This document shows, piece after piece, positions 33,459 through 44,498 of a DNA stretch of 64,000 bases (the stretch's first letter is position 1; each line of letters begins with the position of its first letter). The stretch spans positions 62,001-126,000 of the forward strand of contig NZ_JAAIYA010000024.1 of assembly GCF_010894405.1 (NCBI RefSeq), read 5' to 3'. The position numbers and the translations under genes were made by a program. Source of the DNA: Pyxidicoccus caerfyrddinensis (GTDB taxonomy: Bacteria; Myxococcota; Myxococcia; Myxococcales; Myxococcaceae). The notes under the pieces are model-generated. The model was not told the DNA's origin. It made no database searches and worked only from the letters and a program-made list of their open reading frames with translations.

Positions 33459-33678
33459 CGAGCCACCGTCCCCTCACCCGGGCTCCGAGCCACCTTCACC
33501 TGGCCAGCCGAGCCGGTGGGAAGCGAAGCGTGTACGACTGTTGATGTCCAAGGCGGTGCATGGAGGGCGTGCGCCTGCCTCCCCCTTGGCACCGTCCATT
33601 CCGGCACCCAAGGTTGTTGGAGGGACGCACGGCCGACCGTATCGCAGGGAGCGATTCGTTTGGGGGCGAGGGCACTGA

Positions 33679-36600
33679 ATGGCTGAGGGCTTCCAATATG
33701 CCGGCGCCGCTCCCGGAGAGCCGCAGCCAGGCAGGCGTCTGGGGAACCGCTTCGAGCTGGTTCAACGCCTGAAGACCGGCCGCGGCATCTCCACGTGGGT
33801 GGGTGATGACTTGCGGACCGGCGAGCGCGTGGTCGTCAAGCTGACCTCCACCGTCGCGCTCGCCCCCGCGGCCCGGCATCGGCTGGAGCACGAGGCGTCC
33901 GTCCTCTCCCGCCTGGCCTCTTCCACCATCATCCCCGTGCGCCACCTGGGCACCTCCGGCGAGTTGCTCTACCTCGTGACGCCCTGGCTGGAGGGCGAGA
34001 CACTGGAGGAGCACCTGTCCGAGGGGCCCCTCTCCGTGCCGGAGGCGCTCATCCTGGGCCGCTGCGTCCTCACCGCGCTGGCCGAGGCCCACCGCCACGG
34101 CGTCCTCCACCGCGACGTGAAGCCCTCCAACATCCTCGTCTCCGGCGAGCCCCTCTCCCACGCCGTCCTGGTGGACTTCGGCCTGTCCCGCAGCGAGCGA
34201 CTGGACCCGTCCCTACGGGACCTACCCGTGGGCACCGCGCGCTACCTGTCGCCGGAGCAGGCGGGGCTGCTCAACCGGCCGGTGGAGGCCACGTCGGACC
34301 TGTACTCGGTGGGCATCGTCCTCTTCGAGGCGCTCTCCGGCCGTCCCGCCTTCGACGGCACCTCCGTGGGCGAAGTCCTGCGCCAGCACCTGGCGACGCG
34401 GCCCCGGCTGCGCGCGGTGGGCGTGGAGGTGCCGCGCGCGCTGGAGGAGCTCATCTCGCGCCTCCTCCAGACGGACCCGCCGGACCGCTACCAGTCCGCC
34501 GAGTCCGCGCTGGCGGACCTGCGCGACATCGAGGAGGCGCTCGCGCACGGGCAAGCGGAGCCGGAGCTCATCACCGGCGCGCACGACCAGCGCCGCAGCC
34601 TCACCGAGCCCTCCTTCGTCGGCCGCCACGAGGAGGTGGCGACGCTGGAGCGCGAATTGGAGCGCACTCGCACGGACCCGGGCCGGCTCGTCGTGGTCGA
34701 GGGTGAGTCCGGCGGCGGCAAGAGCCGCCTGCTGGAGGAGTTCTCCGCGCGCGCCCTGCAGCACCGCGCTTGGGTGCTCCAGGGCCAGGCGCTGGACCAG
34801 GCCGCGCAGCGCCCCTTCCAGCTCTTCGCCGGCGTGGCCTCGGGAATCGCCACCGCCATGAAGGAGCGGCCCGCCCTGGCGCAGCTCTTGCGCGAGCGGC
34901 TGGCGGGCCAGGAGGCCGGGCTGTGCACGGTGCTGCCGCAGTTGGAGCCCGCGCTCTGCCCCATGCCCCAGAGCACGGCCCAGGGCCTGGGGCCGGAGTC
35001 GCTGGGTGAGAGCCGCAGCATCTGGGCCCTCACCGCGCTGCTGGGCGCGCTGGGCACCGAGGACGAGCCCGCGGTGGTGATACTGGACGACTGCCAGTGG
35101 GCGGATGAGCTGACGCTGCGCGCGCTGGAGGGCTGGTCGCTCGCGCGCCGCCAGGCCCGAGGCCGGGTGCTCGTCGTCGTCTCCTTTCGCAGCGAGGACA
35201 TCTCCTCCACGCACGTGCTGCGGCGGCTGGCCCCCACCGCGCATCTGAGATTGTCCGCCTTCGGCCCCGCGGACGTGACGCGGCTGGCGGAGTCCATGGC
35301 CGGCGCGCTCCCGCACGAGGCCACCGACCTCGTCACGCGCCTGTCCGAAGGCAACCCCTTCATGGCCAGCGCCGTGCTGCACGGCCTCGTCGAGGACGGC
35401 GTGCTGGTGCCCGGCCCGGACGGCTGGCAGGTGCAGGCGGAGGCCATGGCGCACGCGCGCTCCTCGCGCCAGGCCGCCACCTTCCTCGTGCGGCGCCTGC
35501 GCCTGCTGCCCCCGGACGCGCTGCGCCTCATGTCCGTGGGCGCCATCCTGGGCAAGGCCTTCGACCTGGGGCGCATGGCGGCACTGGCCGGCAACACCCC
35601 CGCGGACGTGGTGCGCGCGCTGGACGAGCCCCGGCGCCGGCACATGCTGTGGGCGGACGGCTCTCGCTACACCTTCGTGCACGACAAGCTGCGCGAGGTG
35701 CTGCTGGACATGCTCACGCCGCAGGAGCGCCGGGAGCTGCACCGGCTGGCGGCGCGGGCCGCGGCGAAGAGCGTCCCGCAGGACTCCTTCGAGCTGGCGT
35801 ACCACTTCGACGCCGCGGGCGAGTACCAGCAGGCGCTGCCCTACGCGCTGGCCGCCGCCGAGCAGGCCCGCCAGCGCTTCGCCCTGGAGACGGCGGAGCT
35901 GAACTACCGCATCGCCGAGCGCGGCGCGCCCGGCGCCGACGCGGGCACCCGCTTCCGCATCTCCGCCGGCCTGGGCAACGTCCTCATGCTGCGCGGCCGC
36001 TACGAGGAGTCGCGGCAGCAGCTCGAGCGCGCCCAGTCGCTCGCCCATGACAGGCAGGAGCAGGCGCGCATCCTCGGCCAGCTGGGGGAGCTGGCCTTCA
36101 AGCGGGGAGACTTCGGCCAGGCCAACACGTATCTGGAGCAGAGCCTCAAGCTGCTGGGGCGCTGGGTGCCTCCGCGCGGCCTGCTCACCGGCGCCAGCTC
36201 GCTGTGGGAAATCCTGTCGCAGGCGGGCCACACCGTGGCCCCGCGCGCGTTCCTCGCGCGCCGCCCGCTGGAGCAGGGCGAGAACGACATGCTGGCCATC
36301 CAGCTCTACAGCCGCCTCGCCTACGGCTACTGGTACCGGCGCGGGCGCATGGCCGTGCTGTGGGCGCACCTGCGTGACTTGAATCTCGCCGAGCGCTACC
36401 CGCCCACGCCGGAGCTGGCGCAGGCGTACTCGGCGCACTCGCCCGCGCTCACCACGCTGCCCTGGTTCAGCCGCGCGTACGCATACGCGGAGAAGTCGCT
36501 CGCGCTGCGCCGGCAGCAGGGCGACGTGTGGGGCCAGGGCCAGTCGCTGCACTTCTACGGGCTGGCCTTCTACGCCTCGTCGCGCTTCCGCGATTGCATC

Positions 36601-38643
36601 GAGAAGTGCCGCGAGGCGGTGCGCCTGCTGGAGCGCACCGGCGACCCCTGGGAGGTGAACAACGCCACCTTCCAGATTGCGATGTCCCTCTACCGGCTGG
36701 GCCGCCTCAAGGAGGCGCTGGAGACCAGCCAGCGGCTGCACGCGGCGGCGACGGCGCTGGGAGACCGCTACGCGCAGCGGCTGGGCCTGGAGGCCTGGGC
36801 CAAGGCCGCTGGAGGCCGCATCCCCGGCTCGCTCCTGGAGGGCGAGCTGACCAACCCGGACCAGCCGGACCCGCAGAGCTACGCGGGCGTCCTCCAGGCC
36901 GAGGCCATCCGCCTGTTGCGCCTGGGCGACGCCGCGGGCGCGGTGGAGGTGCTGGAGCGCGCCGAGCGGCTCGTCGATGAAGCCCACCTGCGGCAGGAGT
37001 ACGTGGCCCCGATTGCCCCCTGGCTAGCCACCGCGCTGCGCCAGCTCGCCGAGGGCACCTCCTGCCTGCACCCCGCCCGCCGCGACGCGCTGCTGGAGCG
37101 CGCGGACGCGGTGGCGAAGCGCGCCCACCAGACGGCCCGCACGTACCACAACAACCTCCCCCACGCGCTGCGCGAGCGGGGCCTGCTGGCCGCCATGCGC
37201 GGCCACCCCCGGCGCGCGCGCCGCTTCCTGGAGCAGTCCCTGCGCGTGGCCGAGGCCCAGGAGATGCGCGAGGAGCGCGCGCTGACACTCAAGGCGCGCG
37301 GCGAGCTGGGGCGGGCGCTGGACTGGCCCGGCGCCGTGGAGGACGTGGCGGAGGCCACCCGCGAGCTGGAGGCCCTGGGGGAGGGCGTCACCCCCGAGGC
37401 CGAGCGCGACAACGGCGGCGTGGGCACGCTGTCGCTGGTGGACCGCTTCCCGCGCGTGCTGGAGGCAGGCCGTCGCCTGGCCTCGGCCCTGTCGCGCGAG
37501 GCCGTCATCGAGGCCGTGCGCCAGTCCATGCTGGAGCTCTTGCGCGCCGAGCACTGCGTGGTGCTGGACCCGCAGGTCCTCCTGCCCGACGAGGAACTGC
37601 AGGCCCAGGGCGTCAGCCGCACCGCGCTGGCCCGCACGCTGGAGACGGGCCGCATCGCCGTCATGGGCCAGGGGCTGCCCGGCGGGGTGAGCGAGAGCAT
37701 GGAGCTGCTCGGGGTGCGCTCGCTCCTGTGCGCGCCCATCCAGGTGCGCGGCAAGACGGTGGCCTGCGTGGTGGCGAGCCACCGGCAGGTGGGCGCGCTG
37801 TTCGGCGAGGACGAGGAGCGGCTGGCGGAGTTCGTCACCGTGCTGGCGGGCGCCGCCCTGGAGAACGCGGAGAACTTCGCCCGCATCGCCGCCCTCTCCG
37901 AGGAGCAGGGCCGCCTGTACCGCGCCGAGCAGGAGGCGGTTCGCCGGCGCGACGACTTCCTCTCCATCGCCGCGCACGAGCTGAAGACGCCGCTCACCTC
38001 CCTGCAGCTCCACATCCAGGGGCTCCAGTCCCAGGTGCGCGCGGGCACGCAGAAGCCGCTGGCTCCGGAGAAGCTCGGCGCCAAGCTGGAGTCCGCCTAC
38101 TCGCAGACGCAGCGGCTGGGGCGGCTGGTGAATGACTTGCTGGACATCTCCCGCATCGCCCAGGGCCAGCTCCACATCAAGCTGGAGGACGTGGACCTGG
38201 TGGCCCTGGTGAAGGGCCAGCTCGAGCGCAGCCGCGAGGCGCTCACCCGTGCCGAGTGCCCCGCGCGCCTGCACACCTCCGCGCCCGCCATGGTGGGCCG
38301 CTGGGACGCCATGCGGCTGGAGCAGGTGGTGGGCAACCTGCTGGCCAACGCCATGAAGTATGGCGCGGGCAAGCCCATCGACATCGACCTGGAGGAGAGC
38401 GACGGCGTCATCCGGCTGAAGGTGAGCGACTTCGGCATCGGAATCGCCGAGGAGGACCGCGAGCGCATCTTCGAGCGCTTCGAGCGCGCGGTGTCCGTGC
38501 GCCACTACGGCGGCTTCGGCCTGGGCCTGTGGATTGTGCGCGAAATCGTCCAGGCCCTGGGCGGCACCATCGACGTGGAGAGCACCCCGGGCCAGGGCTC
38601 CACCTTCACCGTCACCCTGCCCCGCTCGGGGCCGGTGCACTGA
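33679..38643 (+). CDS. multidomain Ser/Thr kinase - AAA ATPase - GAF - histidine kinase
   Basis: A 1654-residue signalling protein. A Hanks kinase domain comes first (about 25-285: VVVK lysine K54, HRDVKPSN at 144-151, DFG at 166-168, GTARYLSPEQ). An AAA-type ATPase follows (SFVGRHEEV, then Walker A GESGGGKS at about 342-349; Walker B VVILDD near 470), then a helical TPR-like region (about 700-1200), a GAF domain (about 1255-1400), and a histidine kinase with phospho-acceptor His near 1433 (FLSIAAHELKTPLTS), N-box NLLANAMKYG and G-box GFGLGLWIV. All catalytic motifs of both kinases look intact. The layout is that of HstK-type dual kinases of cyanobacteria and myxobacteria. No membrane helices are visible, so it is cytosolic. 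No receiver domain; partner unknown. Confidence 0.93.
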   Translation: MAEGFQYAGAAPGEPQPGRRLGNRFELVQRLKTGRGISTWVGDDLRTGERVVVKLTSTVALAPAARHRLEHEASVLSRLASSTIIPVRHLGTSGELLYLVTPWLEGETLEEHLSEGPLSVPEALILGRCVLTALAEAHRHGVLHRDVKPSNILVSGEPLSHAVLVDFGLSRSERLDPSLRDLPVGTARYLSPEQAGLLNRPVEATSDLYSVGIVLFEALSGRPAFDGTSVGEVLRQHLATRPRLRAVGVEVPRALEELISRLLQTDPPDRYQSAESALADLRDIEEALAHGQAEPELITGAHDQRRSLTEPSFVGRHEEVATLERELERTRTDPGRLVVVEGESGGGKSRLLEEFSARALQHRAWVLQGQALDQAAQRPFQLFAGVASGIATAMKERPALAQLLRERLAGQEAGLCTVLPQLEPALCPMPQSTAQGLGPESLGESRSIWALTALLGALGTEDEPAVVILDDCQWADELTLRALEGWSLARRQARGRVLVVVSFRSEDISSTHVLRRLAPTAHLRLSAFGPADVTRLAESMAGALPHEATDLVTRLSEGNPFMASAVLHGLVEDGVLVPGPDGWQVQAEAMAHARSSRQAATFLVRRLRLLPPDALRLMSVGAILGKAFDLGRMAALAGNTPADVVRALDEPRRRHMLWADGSRYTFVHDKLREVLLDMLTPQERRELHRLAARAAAKSVPQDSFELAYHFDAAGEYQQALPYALAAAEQARQRFALETAELNYRIAERGAPGADAGTRFRISAGLGNVLMLRGRYEESRQQLERAQSLAHDRQEQARILGQLGELAFKRGDFGQANTYLEQSLKLLGRWVPPRGLLTGASSLWEILSQAGHTVAPRAFLARRPLEQGENDMLAIQLYSRLAYGYWYRRGRMAVLWAHLRDLNLAERYPPTPELAQAYSAHSPALTTLPWFSRAYAYAEKSLALRRQQGDVWGQGQSLHFYGLAFYASSRFRDCIEKCREAVRLLERTGDPWEVNNATFQIAMSLYRLGRLKEALETSQRLHAAATALGDRYAQRLGLEAWAKAAGGRIPGSLLEGELTNPDQPDPQSYAGVLQAEAIRLLRLGDAAGAVEVLERAERLVDEAHLRQEYVAPIAPWLATALRQLAEGTSCLHPARRDALLERADAVAKRAHQTARTYHNNLPHALRERGLLAAMRGHPRRARRFLEQSLRVAEAQEMREERALTLKARGELGRALDWPGAVEDVAEATRELEALGEGVTPEAERDNGGVGTLSLVDRFPRVLEAGRRLASALSREAVIEAVRQSMLELLRAEHCVVLDPQVLLPDEELQAQGVSRTALARTLETGRIAVMGQGLPGGVSESMELLGVRSLLCAPIQVRGKTVACVVASHRQVGALFGEDEERLAEFVTVLAGAALENAENFARIAALSEEQGRLYRAEQEAVRRRDDFLSIAAHELKTPLTSLQLHIQGLQSQVRAGTQKPLAPEKLGAKLESAYSQTQRLGRLVNDLLDISRIAQGQLHIKLEDVDLVALVKGQLERSREALTRAECPARLHTSAPAMVGRWDAMRLEQVVGNLLANAMKYGAGKPIDIDLEESDGVIRLKVSDFGIGIAEEDRERIFERFERAVSVRHYGGFGLGLWIVREIVQALGGTIDVESTPGQGSTFTVTLPRSGPVH

Positions 38644-38664
38644 AATCCGCGTGCCGCGCGCGCG

Positions 38665-39690
38665 TCAGCGCCGCGTCAGCTCCAGGTAGATGACATTGTC
38701 CTGGCTGTCCCGGTACAGGCGCACGGAGGCGAGCTGGTCCAGGGGCACCTCGCCCAGCAGCGCGCGCATGCCGTCCTCGTCGCGGTAGATGAGCCACCAG
38801 TCCATGAAGGCCTCCATGTAGCCCGTCTCCGGCGGGTACATGGCGAAGTTGGCCACCAGCATCCGCCCGCCCGAGCGCAGCATGCCGAACAGGAGCCCGG
38901 TGAGGCGCGTGGCCACCGCGTCCGAGAGGTAGTCGTAGAGGCCCGCCGAGTAGACGAAGTCCATGTCCTGGAACTTCGTCTTGCCGGACAGCAGCGCGCG
39001 CACCGAGCCGCACACCGGCTTCACCACGTCGAGCGGGTTGTGGTGGGAAATCTCCGCCAGGCTCAGCGGGTCCTGGTCGAAGGCGATGAGCTCGCCCACG
39101 CGGTGCTCGGCCACCGCGCGCGAGGACTCCGCCTCGCGCAGGTGGCCGCACGCCACGGAGAGGATGCGCGCGCCGCCGGGGACGCGCTCGGCCGTCTCGT
39201 CGATGGCCCGCGCCAGCAGCAGCTTCCGCTCGCGGACGCTGAGCGAGCTGGGTTGCTGGTGCATGTACTTGTAGATTTCACGCCCCGCGTGCAGCTCGTC
39301 CGCGGCCCGGTCCATGTAGAGGTAGTCGATGAGGACCGCGTCCCCGGCGTACCCGCGGGGGCGCTCGAACGCGCGGCGCGTGAAGGGGCACTGGTGCAGG
39401 AAGGGCCGCAGCGGGTGCTTCTTCGCCGTCTCCTTGCAGAAGCGCCGCCACTGCTCCGGGCTCCACCGCCGCCGCAGGGTGATGAGGCCCAGGTGCAGCG
39501 AGTGCATGTTCTGCCGCAGCACCTCGTCCGGGCCCCCCAGCATCCGCTCGTGGACGTTGTCGAGCCACTCCCTCGCCTCCTCGAAGGCTTCCCGGAACGA
39601 ATCCTCGGGCACCGGGACGACCAGCTGGTTGCGCTGGACAGGGAGCAGGTTCGGGGCGGTGCTGGTGGGAGTGGTCTGGGAATCGTGCAT
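38665..39690 (-). CDS. SAM-dependent methyltransferase, PhcB-like
   Basis: A 341-residue protein. The N-terminal half is helical (SFREAFEEAREWLDNVHERMLGG, then HPLRPFLHQCPFTRRAFERPRGYAGDAVLIDYLYM). The C-terminal half is a class I methyltransferase with motif I ILSVACGHLREAE, an acidic residue after strand 2 (LIAFDQDPLSL), and VYSAGLYDYLSDAVATRLTGLLFGML. The pattern of an N-terminal PRGYAGD segment before the methyltransferase core recalls PhcB of Ralstonia, which methylates 3-hydroxy fatty acids to make the 3-OH-palmitate methyl ester signal. If correct, it might make a methylated fatty-acid signal; this is inference. It is convergent with the multidomain kinase gene. ATG at 39690. Confidence 0.72.
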   Translation of the reverse strand: MHDSQTTPTSTAPNLLPVQRNQLVVPVPEDSFREAFEEAREWLDNVHERMLGGPDEVLRQNMHSLHLGLITLRRRWSPEQWRRFCKETAKKHPLRPFLHQCPFTRRAFERPRGYAGDAVLIDYLYMDRAADELHAGREIYKYMHQQPSSLSVRERKLLLARAIDETAERVPGGARILSVACGHLREAESSRAVAEHRVGELIAFDQDPLSLAEISHHNPLDVVKPVCGSVRALLSGKTKFQDMDFVYSAGLYDYLSDAVATRLTGLLFGMLRSGGRMLVANFAMYPPETGYMEAFMDWWLIYRDEDGMRALLGEVPLDQLASVRLYRDSQDNVIYLELTRR

Positions 39691-39817
39691 CGCCAACACA
39701 ACGCGGAAGGGGATGGCTTTCACTTCCCCAAGAGACGGCCCTCGCCCGCCCCGCATTTCAGGCGACCGGACGGGCGCGGCCCTGGTGGCTCACTCCAGGA
39801 AGGCAGGCAGGTTGGGG

Positions 39818-40330
39818 CTAGAGCTCACCTCCCCGAGTGATTTCCAGGGCGGGCCCGTCGTCGGGCGCCAGCTCGAGGGGGACGATGCCCCGCGCGCCAA
39901 ACAGGCCATGGTGGCGCAGCGTCCGCTCGATGTCGTCCGGCAGGGCGAGCACCGGGCGTACGGTGAAATTCGTGATGAAGGACAGCTCGTCCAGGGCAGG
40001 CAGGTTCTCTGGCTGGTCGGTGGCCACATACAGGATGCCGCGCGAGCCCTGGCGTTCCACGCGCAGCGGGCACACCCTCAGCCGCGTCAGCACGCCCGCC
40101 GGGACGCTCCTCACCACCGCGGCCGGCACCTTCTCCATCTGCTCGCCCCGGACGAAGGGCACCCTGAGCTGGCTGGACAGCGCTCGCTGCACCTGCTCCG
40201 GCGTGAGCAGCCGCAGGTGCACCAGCGCCTCGCCCAGCCGGCAGTGCCACCGCGAGTGGTACGCCAGCGCCGCGTCCAATTGCTCCCGCGTCACCAGTCC
40301 CAGGTGAAGTAGCAGCTCCCCCAACCGCAT
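39818..40330 (-). CDS. MshEN / GspE-N domain protein
   Basis: A 170-residue protein built around a type II secretion/pilus ATPase N-terminal (MshEN) domain: MRLGELLLHLGLVTREQLDAALAYHSRWHCRLGEALVHLRLLTPEQVQRALSSQL pattern with two repeated LGELL / LGEAL motifs, followed by VPFVRGEQMEKVPAAVVRSVPAGVLTRLRVCPLRV and VATDQPENLPALDELSFITNFTVRPVLAL. MshEN motifs bind cyclic di-GMP in some ATPases through the RLGE-x5 repeat; here RLGEL and RLGEAL are both present, so a c-di-GMP-responsive role is plausible. No ATPase domain follows, so it is a stand-alone regulator or adaptor. ATG at 40330. Confidence 0.8.
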   Translation of the reverse strand: MRLGELLLHLGLVTREQLDAALAYHSRWHCRLGEALVHLRLLTPEQVQRALSSQLRVPFVRGEQMEKVPAAVVRSVPAGVLTRLRVCPLRVERQGSRGILYVATDQPENLPALDELSFITNFTVRPVLALPDDIERTLRHHGLFGARGIVPLELAPDDGPALEITRGGEL

Positions 40331-40580
40331 GCGCCGCACGACCCACCCCCACGGCATGCTTCGAGGAGTGGGAACTGCGTACGCCGTGCCACACAGTGGC
40401 CCAGTGCTTCCGCACGGTTGCACCGGGCCTTCACAGCGCGGGTGAAACCTTTTCCACCGTCAGGCTTTCGGAATGACAGCCCGGCCATTCCCGCGTGACG
40501 GGGAGTGTCGAGAACCTCGCCTTGCGTGAGCCGTTGCGCCAGATTCGCGGCCCTTCCTGGCCCCACCTTCTGGAGAGCTC

Positions 40581-42500
40581 ATGCCGTCCTGGCAGGCCGT
40601 GTCCCGCGCACTCACCCTCCTGGCGCTGTTCCCCACCCTGGTATGGGCAGCGCCGCCCGTCACGCGTCCGTCGAAGCAGTACACCATCGAGCAGTTCATG
40701 GAGACGACGGACGTGTTCGGCGCGTCCTTCTCCCCCGACGAGAAGCGGGTGCTCTTCACGTCCAACCAGACGGGCGTGTTCAACGTCTTCTCCGTGCCGG
40801 TGGCGGGCGGCAAGCCGACGCAGCTCACCCGCTCCACCACGGACGCCACCTTCGCCGTGGGCTACTTCCCGAAGGACGAGCGCGTCCTCTTCACGCGAGA
40901 CCAGGCGGGCAACGGGCTGACCCACCTCTACGTCCGCACGCCGGACGGCAAGGAGCAGGACATCACCCCCGGCGACAAGGTGCGCGCCGGCTTCCAGGGC
41001 TGGAGCCAGGACGGCTCCGCCTTCTACGTCTCCAGCAACGCGCGCGACGAGCGCTTCATGGACCTGTACCGCCACGACGCGAAGATGTACGCGTCCACCC
41101 TCGTCTTCCAGAACGACGGCGGCTTCGACCTGGGCAAGGTGTCCCCGGACGGCAAGCGACTCTCCCTGGAGAAGTCCCGCTCCCTCTCCGACAGCGACGT
41201 GCACCTGTATGACTTCGGCACCCAGGAGGTGAAGCACCTCACCCCGCACCAGGGCGACGCCAGCTGGAAGACGGCCACCTTCGCGCCGGACTCCTCCGCG
41301 CTGTACCTGCTCACCAACGAGGGCTCCGAGTTCACCCGCGTGGTGCGCTACGTGCTGGCCACCGGGAAGCGGGAAGAGGTGGAGAAGGCGGACTGGGACA
41401 TCACGTCCACGGCCTTCTCGCGCGACGGCGCCTGGCGCGTCACCGGCATCAACGAGCACGGCCGCGCCCTGCTCCGGGTCCACGACGTGAAGGCGGGCAG
41501 GCCGGTGGCCCTGAAGCTTCCCGAGGGCAGCATCTCCGACGTGGAGCTGGCCCGGAGTGGCAAGCGCATGGCCTTCCAGCTGACGGATGACCGCGCCCCC
41601 AACAACCTCTACGTCCATGACTTCGGCACGAAGAAGACCCGGCGGCTGACGGACACGCTCAGCCCTTCCATCGACGCGAACGACCTCGTGGTCGCCGAGG
41701 TGGTCCGCTACGCGTCCTTCGACGGGCTGGAGATTCCGGGCATCCTCTACAAGCCGCTCCAGGCCACGCCGGAGCACAAGCTGCCCGCGGTCGTCTGGGT
41801 CCACGGCGGCCCCGGCGACCAGGCGTACCGGGGCTACATCAGCTTCATCCAGTATCTCGTCAACGCGGGCTACGTGGTGTTCGCGCCCAACAACCGAGGC
41901 AGCTCCGGCTACGGCAAGACCTTCGTCACGGCGGATGACCGGAAGCACGGCAAGGAGCCGCTCCGCGACGTCGTGGAGGCGAAGAAGTACCTCACCGGCC
42001 TGCCGTACGTGGACGGCGCCCGCGTGGGCGTCCTGGGCGCCAGCTACGGCGGCTACATGGCGCTGGCCGCGCTGGCCTTCCACCCGGACACCTTCGACGT
42101 GGGCGTGGACGCCTTCGGCCCGTCCGACTGGGTGAGCATGCTGAAGAACATCCCCCCGTACTGGGAGTCCTTCCGCCAGGCGATGTACCAGGAGCTGGGT
42201 GACCCGGAGAAGGACGCGGAGCAGCTGCGTGCAATCTCTCCCCTCACCCATGCGTACAAGATTCGCAAGCCGCTGCTCGTCATCCAGGGCGCCAATGACC
42301 CGAAGGTACTCAAGGCGCAGTCGGACCAGATGGTCTCAGCCGTGAAGAAGAACAACGTCCCCGTCGACTACCTGGTCCTCCCGGACGAGGGCCATGGCTT
42401 CAGCAGCAAGAAGAGCGAGCTGGAGAGCTCCACCCGCATCCGCACCTTCCTGGACACGTACCTCAAGCAGCCCCCCGCGACGGCTCGGCCGGCGAACTGA
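40581..42500 (+). CDS. S9-family prolyl oligopeptidase-like peptidase, secreted (copy 1)
   Basis: A 639-residue exported peptidase. Signal peptide about residues 1-23 (LTLLALFPTLVWAAP). A beta-propeller made of repeated blades (SPDEKRVLFTSNQTGVFNVFSV, then the DGKEQDITPGDKVRAGFQGWSQDGS blade, and others) precedes the C-terminal alpha/beta-hydrolase. The catalytic Ser is about 488 in GASYGGYM, the Asp is in GANDPK near 573, and the His is in DEGHGFSSK near 605. It resembles dipeptidyl/acylaminoacyl peptidases of the S9C group and should cleave short peptides in the periplasm or outside. Copy 2 follows 31 bp after the stop with the same layout; the two are tandem duplicates and probably cotranscribed. 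Confidence 0.9.
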   Translation: MPSWQAVSRALTLLALFPTLVWAAPPVTRPSKQYTIEQFMETTDVFGASFSPDEKRVLFTSNQTGVFNVFSVPVAGGKPTQLTRSTTDATFAVGYFPKDERVLFTRDQAGNGLTHLYVRTPDGKEQDITPGDKVRAGFQGWSQDGSAFYVSSNARDERFMDLYRHDAKMYASTLVFQNDGGFDLGKVSPDGKRLSLEKSRSLSDSDVHLYDFGTQEVKHLTPHQGDASWKTATFAPDSSALYLLTNEGSEFTRVVRYVLATGKREEVEKADWDITSTAFSRDGAWRVTGINEHGRALLRVHDVKAGRPVALKLPEGSISDVELARSGKRMAFQLTDDRAPNNLYVHDFGTKKTRRLTDTLSPSIDANDLVVAEVVRYASFDGLEIPGILYKPLQATPEHKLPAVVWVHGGPGDQAYRGYISFIQYLVNAGYVVFAPNNRGSSGYGKTFVTADDRKHGKEPLRDVVEAKKYLTGLPYVDGARVGVLGASYGGYMALAALAFHPDTFDVGVDAFGPSDWVSMLKNIPPYWESFRQAMYQELGDPEKDAEQLRAISPLTHAYKIRKPLLVIQGANDPKVLKAQSDQMVSAVKKNNVPVDYLVLPDEGHGFSSKKSELESSTRIRTFLDTYLKQPPATARPAN

Positions 42501-42531
42501 GCCGTCCCCCCACCTCCTCCCGGAGATTCCC

Positions 42532-44484
<1,953 letters not shown>

Positions 44485-44498
44485 GCACGGGTGGCCCT

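Noticed and set aside
33575-33600. Sigma-54 type -24/-12 promoter before the multidomain kinase (TTGGCAC present)
   Set aside because: The -12 TTGC element is missing at the required spacing (ATTCC found), so the match is only half a site.
34222-36987. 921-residue open frame on the minus strand inside the multidomain kinase
   Set aside because: Composition is Arg/Gly/Ala/Gln/His-rich without domains and it lies opposite an intact gene with clear motifs; a normal shadow at this GC3. The same holds for 5077-6984, 6503-8683 and 42535-44391 on the minus strand.
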